Positions 32,865 to 44,900 of a DNA stretch of 64,000 bases are shown piece by piece. The DNA lies in contig OX457070.1 in the NCBI GenBank assembly GCA_949752795.1, positions 39,209,185-39,273,184 on the forward strand. Reading direction: 5' to 3'. Position 1 is the first letter of the stretch, and the number at the start of each line of letters is the position of its first letter. The notes beneath the pieces were generated by a model. That model searched no databases and was not told the DNA's origin. It saw nothing but the letters and a program-made list of their open reading frames with translations. This DNA comes from Hyperoodon ampullatus. Lineage: Eukaryota > Chordata > Mammalia > Artiodactyla > Ziphiidae. Both the position numbers and the translations under genes were made by a program.

Positions 32865-33300
32865 TCTTTCTAACAAACTATCCTGAAACTCTATGGCTTA
32901 AATGAAGAAAACATTTTATTGCCTGTCATGATTCTGTGGGTTGCCTGGGTTCAGTTGATATTGGGTGAGTCTGCAGACAGCTGAACTGGAATATTCTGGA
33001 CCCCCCACTCACTTGTCTTAGGTCTGGGTGGGGTCGGCTGGAAGGCTGAGCTCAATTGGGATGTGAGGATGACTGGGATTCCTTCCCTCTGTGTAATTGC
33101 AGAACCTCTTCCTCTCCACATTGCCTTTCCATGGGGTGTCTCTAGCAGGATAGCTGGATCACTTATGTGGTAGCCCAAGGATCCCCAAAAGCACAAAAGG
33201 AGGACTTGTGAGGCCTTTGGGAGGCTCAGACCTGAAACTGGCATTGTGTTACTTCTATCACATTCTATTGGTTAAAACATGGCCACCCCTAGATCCAATA
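32865..33300. mobile_element. Ancient interspersed repeat, likely LTR-type, unassigned
   Basis: The series 'ctaacaaactatcctgaaac', 'tatggcttaaatgaagaaaac', 'ttctgtgggttgcctgggtt' and 'cacattctattggtta' follows the order of a mammal-wide repeat whose consensus runs 'ttatctattgctgcataac' to 'ccatattctattgg'. The window has a second relative at about 57670-58200. I recognise the family by pattern but cannot name it with confidence. Confidence 0.5.
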
Positions 33301-33429
33301 TGGGGGGGTGGGGTGACTGTACAGGGCCATGAATACCTGAAGGCATATTTGGTTGGGAATAATCTTTGGAGATTCACTACTATACTGTGTGATTCCAAAG
33401 CAGACAACGTTTTCACTAAGCATCTACAC

Positions 33430-33562
33430 TGATGCTTGCTTCTTCATGAGAATAGGGATCGTGACTGCATTTTCTTTTTTTCCTCATCTTTATATCTCTA
33501 GCACCTGATACAGTATTTGGAACATGGTAGGTGATCAATCAATGTTTTCTGAATGAACTGTT
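33430..33562 (+). mobile_element. L2 3'-end fragment
   Basis: 'gagaatagggatcgtgactg' is followed by 'atctctagcacctgatacag' and 'ggtgatcaatcaatg', in the order of the L2 terminal region. Confidence 0.72.
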
Positions 33563-33789
33563 TTGAATGAACTGGGATCATCATGTTATGAACTGTCATA
33601 GGTGCATGTTTGCAAGATAATTTCCCTGAGAATGAGTTCGGGTAGACCTGAGTTAAATATGATAAAATATGATTAATTATTCCATTGAAGGCTAAAGATG
33701 AGGCAGGACTGAACAGGAATGAATTCTTCTGTGCTTTGGAGTGTCAATTAACAACAACAAGATTCTAAGCCTTTCTAACTACCCACGTG

Positions 33790-33926
33790 AATTCATTCAT
33801 TTAATTCTTTAAAAAATGCTATGAAGTAGGTACTATTTTTTTATATATATAAAATAGGAAACTGAGACACAGAAAGATAAAGTAATACACCCAAGGTCGC
33901 ACAGCCAATGCATGACATGGCTAGGA
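33790..33926 (-). mobile_element. MIR, antisense
   Basis: 'gctatgaagtaggtactatt', 'ggaaactgagacacagaaag' and 'cacccaaggtcgcacagcca' are the reverse complement of the MIR core and 3' region. Confidence 0.85.
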
Positions 33927-34597
33927 ACTGCATCATTGCATTATCCTGTGTCTCTATATTAATTGGTCAAGACTGTCCTACATTTGAAAGGTGATTTTTT
34001 TCATACTGGAAACGGGAAAAGTTGTGTGTAACATTCTGTTCAGGAGGATTGAACCAGGACAATGTTCCATTTTGAAGTGTTTAAACAGACTCACCCTAAG
34101 AGCAGAAAACAAAACAGAACTTACAGACAATTGGCCCAGGAGTCTGGGAGGGAAGAAAAAGCCATCACTGGAGTTACACCAACAATTCCCAGATGAAGTA
34201 TTTTTATCTAAGAGGAGCCCCTTATACTCAGCTAGTAAGGCCCTGCTCTCCTTTTATTGGAATCCTGGAAATAAAAAACTTACATGTTGAAAATATGACT
34301 ATTTTTTAAGTTATCTGTATTTTCTGTCATTATTTTCTTTTATGTTTTACAATTTACATTTTGGTAAAGTTTTGTGGAGAGCCTGAGGCTGCCTCTGTCC
34401 CAAGAATATCCAAGAATCTTTATTTATGCTTGAGTCAGGGAGAAGAGGCAGCAAGGGACCCTGGTGAGGGAAGAGAGGTGGGACCATTAGGAATAAGTGT
34501 GACAAAATCTTAGAGGGGAAATGAAAAGTGTGAGAAAACCTGGGAGATTTTTTTCTTATTTGTATTTTCAGAGACAATTTGGACAGGTCAAACTTAG
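33927..34597. other. Anonymous sequence, nothing recognised
   Basis: No supported feature. Open frames at 33991-34290 and on the opposite strand carry no known motif. Confidence 0.4.
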
Positions 34598-34977
34598 GTT
34601 GTGTTTTTATTTTATTTTTTAAATGCTGAATATGCACTTTATTTTTTTTTTAATAATTCTTTTTTTTTTAAATTATTGGCTGTGTTGGGTCTTTGTTGCT
34701 GCGCGCAGGCTTTCTCTAGTTGTGGTGAGCAGGGGCTACTCTTCGTTGCAGTGTGTGGGCTTCTCATTGCGGTGGCTTCTCTTTTTGTGGAGCACGGGCT
34801 CTAGGCGTGTGGGCTTAAGTAATTGTGGCACGTGGGCTCAGTAGTTGTGGTGCACAGGCTCAGTTGCTCCGCGGCATGTGGGATCTTCCCGGACCAGGGC
34901 TCGAACCCGTGTCCCCTGCATTGGCAGGTGGATTCTTAACCACTGCGCCACCAGGGAAGCCCTATGTTGTGTTTTTA
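34598..34977 (-). mobile_element. Older CHR-family SINE with extended tail, antisense
   Basis: A perfect 12-bp target duplication, 'gttgtgttttta', at 34598-34609 and 34966-34977 bounds the insertion at 34610-34965. The minus-strand head is the complement of 'ccaccagggaagccc' near 34945-34962. On the tail side there are three T-runs separated by 17 and about 8 non-T bases (34621-34637 and near 34652-34659), so the 3' end is longer than a plain A-tail. Confidence 0.92.
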
Positions 34978-37900
34978 AAATGGAGGCATCTTAGAAGCGG
35001 ATAACACAGTGACTAACATAATAATGTCCTTTATATAAATAGACTATGTCTGTGACGATAGGAGGGGCTAGGGTCTCATCATTTTCAGGCCACTTCTAAA
35101 GTAAAAACAACACCAAATTTTACACATAGGGCACACAACATTTTGAACATTGGGAAGGCTAAATGTGAGTGAGATGCTTCATATTCCTAGAATTGAAACT
35201 ATTCTTTGAGGTGATCTCAGAGAGAGAAGGGTAGGTATCTTGGGCTTGGTAAGTGAGCTGAGGAGAGAGCTCTTTCTTTGCCCTTTAAGGGAAAAATAGC
35301 CATGAAAATGAAGATTTGGACAACTGGAAAAAGTGGACCACTAAAATGCTGAAAATTATAGATGTAGTAAATATTTATGGATTGGCTTCTCAGTTCTTTC
35401 TGCCAAGAGCTGGAAGTCACCATAAGCCAACGTGGAAGAGCCCAGTCATGTAAGATCTGCAGGCAGGATTCCCAGGGGAGGAAGGTAGGTCATTAGTATA
35501 CCTTTTTGTCCTTCCACCACCGCCAGGAATACAAGTTAATCCCTAACATGTCCTCTGAGGCCATCCTTACCTGAGCTTTGCCTCACTGATTTCAGTAGGA
35601 TAGAAATTGGATACTCACACTGTCTTTCTTTAAAAGAGCTGTAGCGAGCATGACCAACCATTCATTGGCAATTATGTAAGCTGAGGGTTATAGAAATATA
35701 CAGGATTAGGGACGGAAACGGAAATTTTGGTACATACAAAATACCCTCAAGGATGCTAATTTCACATCAAGAGGATGCCATAGTATTTTGAACAATGGTT
35801 TGATTTTAAAAGCAGCCAATAGTATAGGCAATCATAAATCTTTGTTCTTAAAAAGTACTACGACACTTTCACCAAGAACAAATATTACGAATTTCTACTT
35901 CAGTCAGAAACATTTATTGAGAACCTGCTATGGCCAAACCAAGTTTCAGAGTCAGGCACCCAAACCCTTGTAAAAAACTTGTACTTTTCAAGTTCCTCCC
36001 AACCCGAAGTCTTTCTTTTTCCTCTCCTGCCTCAAAAAATCAGAGCTAGAAGATCTGATTAAAGAATGTTAATTCTTTTATTGCTGATAACAGCAACAGA
36101 AAAACAATCTACCTAGCTACAGGTGTCTTTTTTTTAAAATGAGTCTCCCTAGAACACTGAGAATCCCCCCAAAAGTATATGGACAAGGGACAACTTAATT
36201 CTTCCTCACAGCTTTGGCACTGAAGCTAAAATAATGGAAAGGGATTAGGAGTTACCCTGCTGAGGGAATTTCAGGTATTTCAATTCTCTTTGGGTAAAGG
36301 TCTCTAGAGAACACATCCAATATATTAAAAACATACAAAGACTTTTTTTTGGCTACCCTTTCCTGAGATGTCTAAAATTCAGATGTGGGAATCTGTCTAA
36401 GTTCAGTGAGGTTTGGATGGTGGTGGGGTGAGGTGTGCAGCAGTGGGACACCTAGAAACAGAAGCAGCTCTACATCCTACAATAGAATGCGCAGTGCGAA
36501 AGATAGCTAAGCAACTAATCCAACAATGAAGAGGAAAATCTTCATGGAGAACATTCTGTTGTCCCAGGACCATTTTACATGCTATTGTAGGAAAGACAGT
36601 GCAAATGTGTCTAGTAGTGGAGACAAAACAGAAAAGCATGAGTGTTAACAGAAAACTTTGATAATAATAAATAGTATAAGGGACCACATAAACATTTACT
36701 AAATTTGGAGGGAGGCAAGGACACTTGAAGGAGGAGACATACACATTGAGCTTTAGTCTTATTGATCTTAGAAGATAGGAAAAGAGAGGGTAATAACTCT
36801 CCAAAAGCAGATGGCCCTTTAAGTCCTAAGTATCTCTCTTAAGTGGCTTTCTCCTCCTTTCCTTCCTTTCTCCTCCTCCTCCTCCTTCTTTCTCTTCCTC
36901 TTCACAGGAAATGACTGTATGGATTATTCTAAGCTTCTCTCTCTTCTGTTAGTGCTGTGTTATTTTTAAGAGAACCCTAGAGTAAATGGAAAAGAAATTC
37001 CTGAAATTCTAATGCACACCTGATGATTGCAGTTGAAAATCAGGGTTTCCATGGCTATTGTGGGAATTCTGTGATATAGATTAAGTGTGGAAAAGGGGCT
37101 ACGCTTGAGGGAGCTGCATTTCTCAGTTGGGGAAATTGGAGTTCAGAGAGTATACATCTGATAAAACTTCCTGGTGACCCTTATAATGAGGTAGTTGAGT
37201 AAGGTCTTACTAGGCCCTGCCACATCTGACGTATTAACAGTTAAAAACTTCCTGGGGATCACTAGGTGCTCTTAGGACCATATTTCTTTTCAGAATCAAG
37301 ACTCTTTATCTGGAGGTTAGAGGTGACATGACACTCTAATGGCAGTGCTTGTTAGGCACTCAGCTTGAAATCTATTGATACTACATTTTGGCAGTGCCAC
37401 ACCCATTCTTCCTCTTGATTAAGCTACTGCAGTCTGATAAACTGAGGAGAGAAGCTGAGAGCCTTGCAGTTGCCTAGCACTCTCAGCCTCTAAGCTCCCA
37501 ACACTGCTTAGACTGGAAAGTGATTATCCTCGATTATAATGTTATTTCATAATTATATTTTTTGAAATCAAATTTTCTGTTTTCATACTTAAGGAGAATA
37601 AAAAAGTTAACTTCATGGAAAAAAACTAATGATCATGATCTCAAAATGATTTCCATCCTGGTTAGACACTTTGATTGCCAGTTTGCTCAATCAGACAGTA
37701 TAGCCCCATTAGACCTGATGCTCTATATGTAGGGAGTTATATATATTTTTTATCAAAGGTTTAATATGGCTCTTGGAGTCATTCCACATTTCTTGAATAT
37801 CTGTACTTAGGAATATACACATTTCTCTATGAATCAAGATATAATCAAACTGTGAGAAATGTTGAATCCAGTTTTCTGACTCCCTCAGGCAAATTTTAGA

Positions 37901-38089
37901 GGTGAATACTATAGCTCTAGATTCTAATTGTTCTTTGACTCTGAATGTTTATCATCAGACTTCAGGTCAGAAAAACCTTTGAACTCATGTTGCTCATCAT
38001 TTATCTGGAGGAAAGTGAAAATACTCATAACATAAATATTGCTATTGGTTTATTTACTAACGTGTCTTGAGAATTTGACTTTTTGAGAC
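34978..38089. other. Anonymous sequence, about 3 kb with few repeats
   Basis: No exon or RNA gene was recognised. A weak L2-like patch ('catttattgagaacctgc') lies near 35905-35930, and a pyrimidine-rich CTCCTC tract at about 36851-36905. Open frames are short and unsupported. Confidence 0.4.
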
Positions 38090-38407
38090 TATAAGAAGGC
38101 TTAAGACTATTTTAAGTCCTGAGGCCCAAGGAAGAAAAGGATTCTAACCTATCAGTGTTACACTCTAATGGGGAAAACAGAAAATAAATAATTTCAGATA
38201 TAATTGAGTGCTACAAAGAAAACAAATCAGTTAATCGGATCAAGCGTGGCAGATGTGTTGGTGGGGAAGCTATTCTAGAGAGGATGGCAAAGAACGCCTT
38301 ATATGTCTGAGCTGAGAGGAAGTCAGCTAGATGAAATTCTGGAAAAGATAATTTCAGGAAGAGGTACCAGAAAGGGCTGATATAAGTCATTACTGAGAAA
38401 TAGTTTT
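38090..38407 (-). mobile_element. L2 internal fragment, antisense
   Basis: 'cactctaatggggaaaacag', 'agtgctacaaagaaaac', 'tctgagctgagaggaagtcag' and 'ggaaaagataatttcaggaag' follow the reverse complement of the L2 region near its 3' end. The SINE at 38408 interrupts or ends it. Confidence 0.6.
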
Positions 38408-38716
38408 TTTTTAATTTATTATTTATGTATTATTTATTTTTGCCTGTGTTGGGTCTTCGTTTCTGTGCGAGGGCTTTCTCTAGTTGCAGCAAGTGGGGGC
38501 CACTCTTCATCGTGATGCGCGGGCCTCTCACAATCGCAGGCTTTCTTGTTGTGGAGCACAGGCTCCAGACGCACAGGCTCAGTAGTTGTGGCTCACGGGC
38601 CCAGTTGCTCCGCGGCATGTGGGATCTTCCCAGACCATGGCTCGAACCCGTGTCCCCTGCATGGGCAGGCAGATTCTCAACCACTGCACCACCAGGGAAG
38701 CCTGAGAAATAGTTTT
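38394..38716 (-). mobile_element. CHR-family SINE, antisense, with 14-bp target duplication
   Basis: The insertion is 38408-38702, with the exact duplication 'tgagaaatagtttt' at 38394-38407 and 38703-38716. The minus-strand head is the complement of 'ccaccagggaagcct'. It is the longer, older CHR type, like the copies at 17.5 and 34.6 kb. Confidence 0.94.
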
Positions 38717-38819
38717 ATGACATTATTTAACAAAAGTTCTTGAAGTGGACATTGGAGATGGGGGTATTCAGAGCAGAGTCTCTCAGGAAAGTTATGGTTG
38801 AATTTGGATGAATCTGCAG

Positions 38820-39168
38820 AGAATTACACTGAGTGAAAAGACAATCCCAAGATTATAAACTGTATGACTTCATTTATATATCATTCTTGAAATGACACAG
38901 TTGTAGAAATGGAGAACAGATTAATGGTTTCCAGGGGCTAAGGGTGTTGGGTGGAAGTGAGTGTCTCTCTAAAAGGGATCCTGTGATAATGGAAATGTTC
39001 TGAATCTTGACTGTACCAGTGTCAGTATCCTGGTTGTGATATTGTAGTACATCTTTCCAAGATATTACCATTAGGGGAAATATGGCAAAGGATACATGGG
39101 ATCTCTATTATTTCATAAGTGAGTCTACAGTTATATAAAGCTATAGTTATCTCAAAATAAAATCTTAA
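38820..39168 (+). mobile_element. Ancient L1M 3' UTR fragment
   Basis: 'gattaatggtttccaggggc', 'cctggttgtgatattgtagt', 'agatattaccattaggggaa' and 'atctcaaaataaaatcttaa' follow the order of an old mammalian L1M 3' end in sense orientation. No coding capacity. Confidence 0.75.
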
Positions 39169-39229
39169 ATATAGGAAAGAAGCCATCACAAGAAATATGG
39201 TAGAACAACAACACATATATATAAGGATA

Positions 39230-40488
39230 TAAATAGAACATAGACCCTTATCTCATCCATACACAAAAGATTAAATTGAGATATATAGTTCTAAATGTAA
39301 AAGTTAAGATTATAAAGCCTCAAAAAGCCAATAGGAGAATATGTTCATGACGTTGGGTTAGCCAAATAATATTTAAGCATGACACAGCAAACAATAACCA
39401 TAAAGATTACAGGTTGAACATTATTAAAATTAAAACCTTTCTGTATATCAATATATAGACCATAAGCAAATGAAACACAAGCCACAAATTAAAACCTTTC
39501 TGTATATCAATATATAGACCATAAGCAAATGAAACACAAGCCACAAACCTGGAACAGTTTCCCCAATACATATATCTCAAAGAGGACCTTATTCAGAATA
39601 TATAAAACTCCTATAATTAAACAGTAAAAATACAAATCACCTAGGGTAAACAACTTGAACAGACACTTTACAAAAGAAAGTACAGAAAGTACAGAAGTGA
39701 TTAACATATAGAACTCAATATCATTAGTTGCTCAATATCATTAGTCATCAGAGAAATATAAATTAAAACTATAATAACATATACTTTTATATCTTTGGGG
39801 ATAGATGTTTTTGGAGTAAGAAATACTGGCTATACCAAAAGTTGATGAGGATGTGGAGAAACTGGAATGTTCATACATTGCTGATGGAAGCGTAAAGTAA
39901 TACCACTTTGAAAATTTGTTTGGCAGTTTTTTTTAAAGTTAAGTATACACATTCCTTATGACTCATTAATTTTACTCCCAGGTATTTACACAAAGAATTA
40001 TAGACATGTGTTCACAGAAAAAGGCTTATGAAAGAATATTCATATTAGCCTCATTCATACCTGCCAAAACCTGAGCAAACCACCCTATCAACAGGAGAAT
40101 TAGATAAACTATGGTGTGTTCCTACAATGGAATACTACTTGGTAAGGAAAATGAATACACTATTGATACAGCAAAATGGATGGATCTCTAAAACGTTAGG
40201 TTGAACAAAAGAAGCCAAATATAGAAGAATACATATACATTTTAATGAGATAAGGAACAGGTAAAGCTAATCTAAGTTGATAGAAATAAGAAAGTTCCTC
40301 TTAGGGATGGGGAAAATTGACTAGGAAGGAATGGGAAGGGCCCTTTTTGTGGTGATAGAAATGTTCTATATCTTGTTTTTGGTGATAATTTTATAGGTTT
40401 ACAACATTGTCAATTCATGGAACTGAAAAGTTTAGACCTTTGTCTTTTATTATACTTAGATTATACCTCAATAAAAAGGCAAAGTTTA
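39230..40488 (+). mobile_element. Ancient L1M ORF2/3' end remnant
   Basis: Sense L1 ORF2 C-terminal sequence, heavily decayed, is recognisable in order: 'gaacagacactttacaaaag', 'ggatgtggagaaactggaat', 'ctcccaggtatttacac' and 'caatggaatactacttgg'. It closes with 'acctcaataaaaaggc'. No frame remains open. It contains a 59-bp tandem duplication. Confidence 0.85.
39427..39547. repeat. Perfect 59-bp tandem duplication
   Basis: The block from 39427 to 39488 repeats from 39486 to 39547 with period 59 and no mismatch I can see. It lies inside the ancient L1M remnant. Confidence 0.95.
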
Positions 40489-40724
40489 AAAATACATTAG
40501 CAGGGCTTCCCTGGTGGCGCAGTGGTTGAGAGTCTGCCTGCCGATGCAGGGGACATGGGTTTGTGCGCCGGTCTGGGAGGATCCCACATGCCGCAGAGTG
40601 GCTGGGCCCGTGAGCCATGGCCACTGAGCCTGCGCATCCGGGGCCTGTGCTCTGCAACGGGAGAGGCCACAGCAGTGAGAGGCCCGTGTACCGCAAAAAA
40701 AAAAAAAAAAAAAAAAACATAAGC
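40489..40724 (+). mobile_element. CHR-type SINE (young)
   Basis: The body starts at about 40503 ('gggcttccctggtggcgcag') and ends in a roughly 24-base A-run. Short flanking duplications 'acattagca' and 'acataagca' differ at one base. The A- and B-box-like motifs are retained. It is inserted at the 3' end of the ancient L1M. Confidence 0.93.
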
Positions 40725-42884
40725 ATTTGATGAGATTTCTCTAACAGTGTAAAGATAATGTTAACTTATTCCTACAATTGCTGACTTTTAAAAAATTGCT
40801 TGCTGAAAAACATCTGTTGAGTGGGGTTCTACTTGGACCTTCAAGCGCAAGAATCTAAAATGTAAATATTTTCTCATTATTTCCCTTATTTAATTCCCCA
40901 AAGATTCAGTTAGTTGACACTAACATACAAGGTGGAGAGCTGCTAAGAGATAGAAACAACTGTAAAAGAGAAAAAAAATGCAAGAAAACCCAGAAGTTGT
41001 CCCCTTTCCCTTAAAAAACGTCCAAACAGATTTTCTTTCAATTTGTGAAAAGAAGGAAGTCTCTTTTCAACTGAGTCTTATTAAAGCACCAAAGTATTGA
41101 GCAGTCAGATGAGAAAGCTATGAATCAAAGGGTTCATAACACCTATGCTGACAACCCTCTCTCCAGGGCTCAAGGTGGAAAGAGAAAGGTGGTGGAGACC
41201 CGCCTCCGCATTGTCCCCCATCACCAGGCCTTACTCCTCCAGCCTCCAGCCCCACCCACAGCAGCTCAGATGTACCTTAGAACTAGGTAAAGGATGTGAC
41301 TTGTGGGGGAGTCCAGTCCATCTCAATTCATCACCTTTAAGTGAAGATAAAATTAGGAACTAAGATGCCTTTTTAACTCCAGTGGGAGGTGGGTAGATTG
41401 AAAATCCCATTCATTTTATACTGTTAGCTGGCCAGTGTCATATCTTTATATTGATTGTATTCCAAGATAGAAAGGTATCATGTTATTTTGAACCTGCCTT
41501 TTCTCTTGCATTCATGTTTATTTATTCCATAGGTATAATTAAGCATGTACTATGAACAATCCAATGAGCTAGCAGCTAGCTTTACTCTAAAGGCTGAACC
41601 AGACACATGGAGAAGAGACTATGACTGAAGCATGTCAGAGGGCACATTTATGGATGGTGGGGCCTCCAATCTGAATCGTATAGAATAACAAGTGGTTGAG
41701 TGAAGTTTTGAATGCAATTAAAATATAACTAGGAAATCCATGTTATGATGGCATTTTGAGATCATATGCATGATGTATAACCAAACAGCCTTATTGAGTA
41801 GTACACCTTTCACAAGTCCTATGCATTAATTCCTGGATAAATAACTTGACTGCTTAACATATCTGAAGGTAAGTTTTAACAGTATTTTGGGGTGTTTTGC
41901 CACCTTCCTTGGATATGATGTGGGGTTGCTACATTTTAGGCTAAATATACATATCCTTGTACTGGATGCAGATGTGACCCATAAATGGCTTTGTATAGAA
42001 AGATTCCAATGGTGCCCTTAACTGTCATGCTACTGCAAATTCAGTTTTTTATAGACATGTTTTCAGGGATGGAATCATACTTGCATAGCCCCTAATAGTC
42101 TCTAGAGAGAACAATAACAAAATGAAACAATTCCTCTTGGGACCAAGATGATGGGAATTTAGGGAATGATACCCTGCTCCCAGCTTCTCTCACAGCATAA
42201 CTGATGACGAAAGAATCTACATGAGTGAAAGATATCAGACTACCCGAACTTGAAAAAGGGAGAGTAGTTGGTTAGAAAACTGAATTTATTTTGATTCTGG
42301 TATTGTACAGTGTCATGTAAATCTTTTGTCTTTGAGCCCAAACTCCTAGGAACTTTGTTACAATCTAGGGTGGTAGTAGTGGTGATTAAGAGCCAGTCAA
42401 ATACAAATTGTATCTGTAAGAATCTGAGACCTCCAGAACCTCTGCTTGTGGTCTAACAGAGTACGCTTAAGGAAGAGTGTATTTCCTCTCACTTCCTTGT
42501 GATAGGATCTGAGCAGAAAAGAGGAGTTCTCTGACATTAACCCAAATGAATACTTGAGTAAAACGGGGACATTGTGTATAGCCTTGCCAAGTGATGACAG
42601 CAAAGAAAACGGAACATCTTTTGGAGGAGCCTTTGAGGCAAGTACAAGACAAGGATTCTAAGAGATGAGCATGAGAGTGACCATTATTGAAGGGCACTCA
42701 TGAGAAACCTCCAGTGCTCCTTGATTCAAATGTGTGGATTTGGGTTCCAGGAATGTCACTAATTCTATTACTGTGATGGAGGTTGTGATGGTCTGGGAAA
42801 TGAGAGCTGTACTCGCCGTTAAGATCCCAAAAGCCAGCATGTGCTCCGTATTGTGCCTGCTTGCTGTCCTCTTCCACTTTCCCA
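40725..42884. other. Anonymous sequence with a weak L2-like patch
   Basis: A patch near 41515-41640 ('tatttattccataggtataa', 'gcatgtactatgaacaatcc') may be antisense L2. Nothing else is supported. Confidence 0.4.
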
Positions 42885-43158
42885 ATTTTTTTTTTTTTTA
42901 CATCTTTATTGGAGCATAATTGCTTTACAATGGTGTGTTAGTTTCTGCTTTATAACAAGGTGTATCAGTTATACATATACATATGTTCCCATATCTCTTC
43001 CCTCTTGCGTCTCCCTCCCTCCCACCCTCCCTATCCCACCCCTCTAGGTGGTCACAAAGCAATGAGCCGATCTCCCTGTGCTATGCGGCTGCTTCCCACT
43101 AGCTATCTATTTTACGTTTGGTAGTGTATATATGTCCATGCCACTCTCTCGCTTTCCC
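42885..43158 (-). mobile_element. 5'-truncated L1 (3' end), antisense
   Basis: A T-run at about 42887-42899 followed by 'acatctttattggagcataa' and the young L1 3' UTR in reverse complement. It stops inside the 3' UTR. Flanking 'ctttccc' on both sides suggests a short target duplication. Confidence 0.9.
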
Positions 43159-43327
43159 TATTCTTAAACAGCAGCCGACACTAGAGGCTCTTCATGCCAG
43201 CTTGGAAAAGTACTTAGAATCTCTGTGGATCTCTGTGCTTCTATTTCTTCACACCTGTAGAGTGGAAGATATCATTCCATGTACTTCCTATTATTGTTGT
43301 TGTTTTAATTTAGATTCTATAGAAGGA

Positions 43328-43380
43328 GAGAGAGAGAGAGAGAAGGAGAAAAAGAGAAGACAGAGGGAAGGAAGAAAGGA
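43328..43380. repeat. (GA)n purine-rich tract
   Basis: A GA run grades into GAAGGAA sequence. Confidence 0.85.
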
Positions 43381-43515
43381 ATTCTGTAAAAAGGAGTCCC
43401 TGAAATCAGACAGTTGTGAGGACTAAAAACATGATAAGTTTTATATCAGATATGCTATGTAAAATATTAATATTATTCAATTATTTTTGGAAGTGGGCTA
43501 TATTGTTCTTATCTA

Positions 43516-43740
43516 CTGAATTGTGTTTCCCCCCAAATTCATATACTGAAGTCCTAAATCCTAGTACTTCAGAAAGTCACCATATTGAGACCGGGCCTTC
43601 AAAGCGGTGATTAAGTTAAAATGAGCCCAGTACAGTGGGACCCTAAACCAAAAGGACTGGTGTTCTAAAAGAAAAGGATGAGACACTAGGGATATGTGCA
43701 TACAGAGAAAGGGCCATGTGAGGACACCAGTGAGAAGGTA
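43516..43740 (+). mobile_element. MaLR-type LTR fragment (MLT1/MST-like)
   Basis: 'gaattgtgtttccccccaaa', 'actgaagtcctaaatcctag', 'gatta agtt' style sequence, 'actggtgttctaaaag' and 'ggccatgtgaggacaccagt' follow the order of MaLR LTRs. The 3' part with the polyadenylation signal is absent. It is a non-coding relic of an endogenous retrovirus-like element. Confidence 0.65.
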
Positions 43741-43845
43741 TCACTCCATGGTAGGATCACACGTGATTAATTTCCTTCTTTATGCATTTCTGCTTTTCAC
43801 ATAATAGTGTTCAGTGATCAAACTACACTGGTAATTATTTTTTTT

Positions 43846-44049
43846 AAAACCACTAAAGGACTTCCCTGCTGGCGCAGTGGTTGAGAGTCCGCCTGCCGAT
43901 GCAGGGGACACGGGTTCGTGTCCCGGACCAGGAAGATCCCACATGCCGCGGAGCGGCTGGGCCCGTGAGCCATGGCCGCTGAGTCTGCGCGTCCAGAGCC
44001 TGTGCTCCGCAACGGGAGAGGCCACAACGGTGAGAGGCCCACGTATCGC

Positions 44050-44080
<31 letters not shown>

Positions 44081-44090
44081 AACACTAAAA
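43846..44090 (+). mobile_element. CHR-type SINE (young) with (AAAAC)n tail
   Basis: The body runs from about 43858 to 44050, with the usual head and internal promoter boxes, then a tail of AAAAC repeats. Flanking 'aaaaccactaaa' and 'aaaaacactaaa' are the target duplication with one mismatch. Confidence 0.93.
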
Positions 44091-44654
44091 TGCAAATAAA
44101 AAACCAAAGCAAACATACAAAACAGTCATTTGCCACTTGGATCTTTTAATCCACTAAGAGAGCTAGTTTTACATGTCGACTTCCTAAGGTATACTTCTCC
44201 ATATTAAAGTTTTAGTAAGACAAAAAGTAATTTCCATCTGAAATTTTAGCTACTTTTTGAAGGAAATTATTGTTTGTTGTTATCATTCAATAGAAAAGAA
44301 AATAAAGGGGAAGAAAACAGGGAGAAAAGTAGATAATCTGTAAAGCAGAAAACATTAACCTTCCCGTTCTAAGCTCGGAGAAATTAAACTTGCAGAATCT
44401 GTATATTGGTTTCATTCTTCATATTTGGTCATTACAAAATATTCTCAAAAGACCTAATACTAATCAGGGCAAGCTTTGCATCAGTGGTATATTAGCTTCT
44501 ACCTTAGACAAGTTACTCCATCTTCCTTGCTGACCTGCCATAAGTGAAAAATAAACATTGTTGTTTTATGTCACTGCAGAATAAGCATGACCATCCTGAC
44601 AGACTATACTTCTTAAGAATGGCCTGAATGTAGAGTTAAGGGACTTCAAAAAAA
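44091..44654. other. Anonymous sequence, nothing recognised
   Basis: No supported feature; a short MIR-like patch near 44500-44530 is too weak to call. Confidence 0.4.
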
Positions 44655-44900
44655 CTGAAGGAGTCTAACATCTGGGATTTGGGAGATGGTTCATGGCAGG
44701 GTGACACTTCAGATGGACACTGATGAATGGACAGGACTTAGATAAGGGGAGATGGGAACAAGGTCACTCCTGATGCAGGGAAAAAAGCAGAGCAAAGGCA
44801 CACGGGTAGGAAAGTGTGGGGCATTGTGAAAAAGAATGAGTAATTTTGTATACCTGGAGCAGAAATATGTAACGGGATTAGCTAGTAATTAAGGTAGAAT
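44655..44900 (-). mobile_element. L2 fragment, antisense
   Basis: 'ggtgacacttcagatggaca', 'gatgaatggacaggac', 'gcagagcaaaggcacacggg' and 'aggaaagtgtggggcattg' follow the reverse complement of the L2 3' region. Confidence 0.55.

Noticed and set aside
39427..39547. Direct repeat considered as a CRISPR or satellite
   Set aside because: Only two adjacent copies with no spacer, inside an L1 relic, in a mammalian genome.
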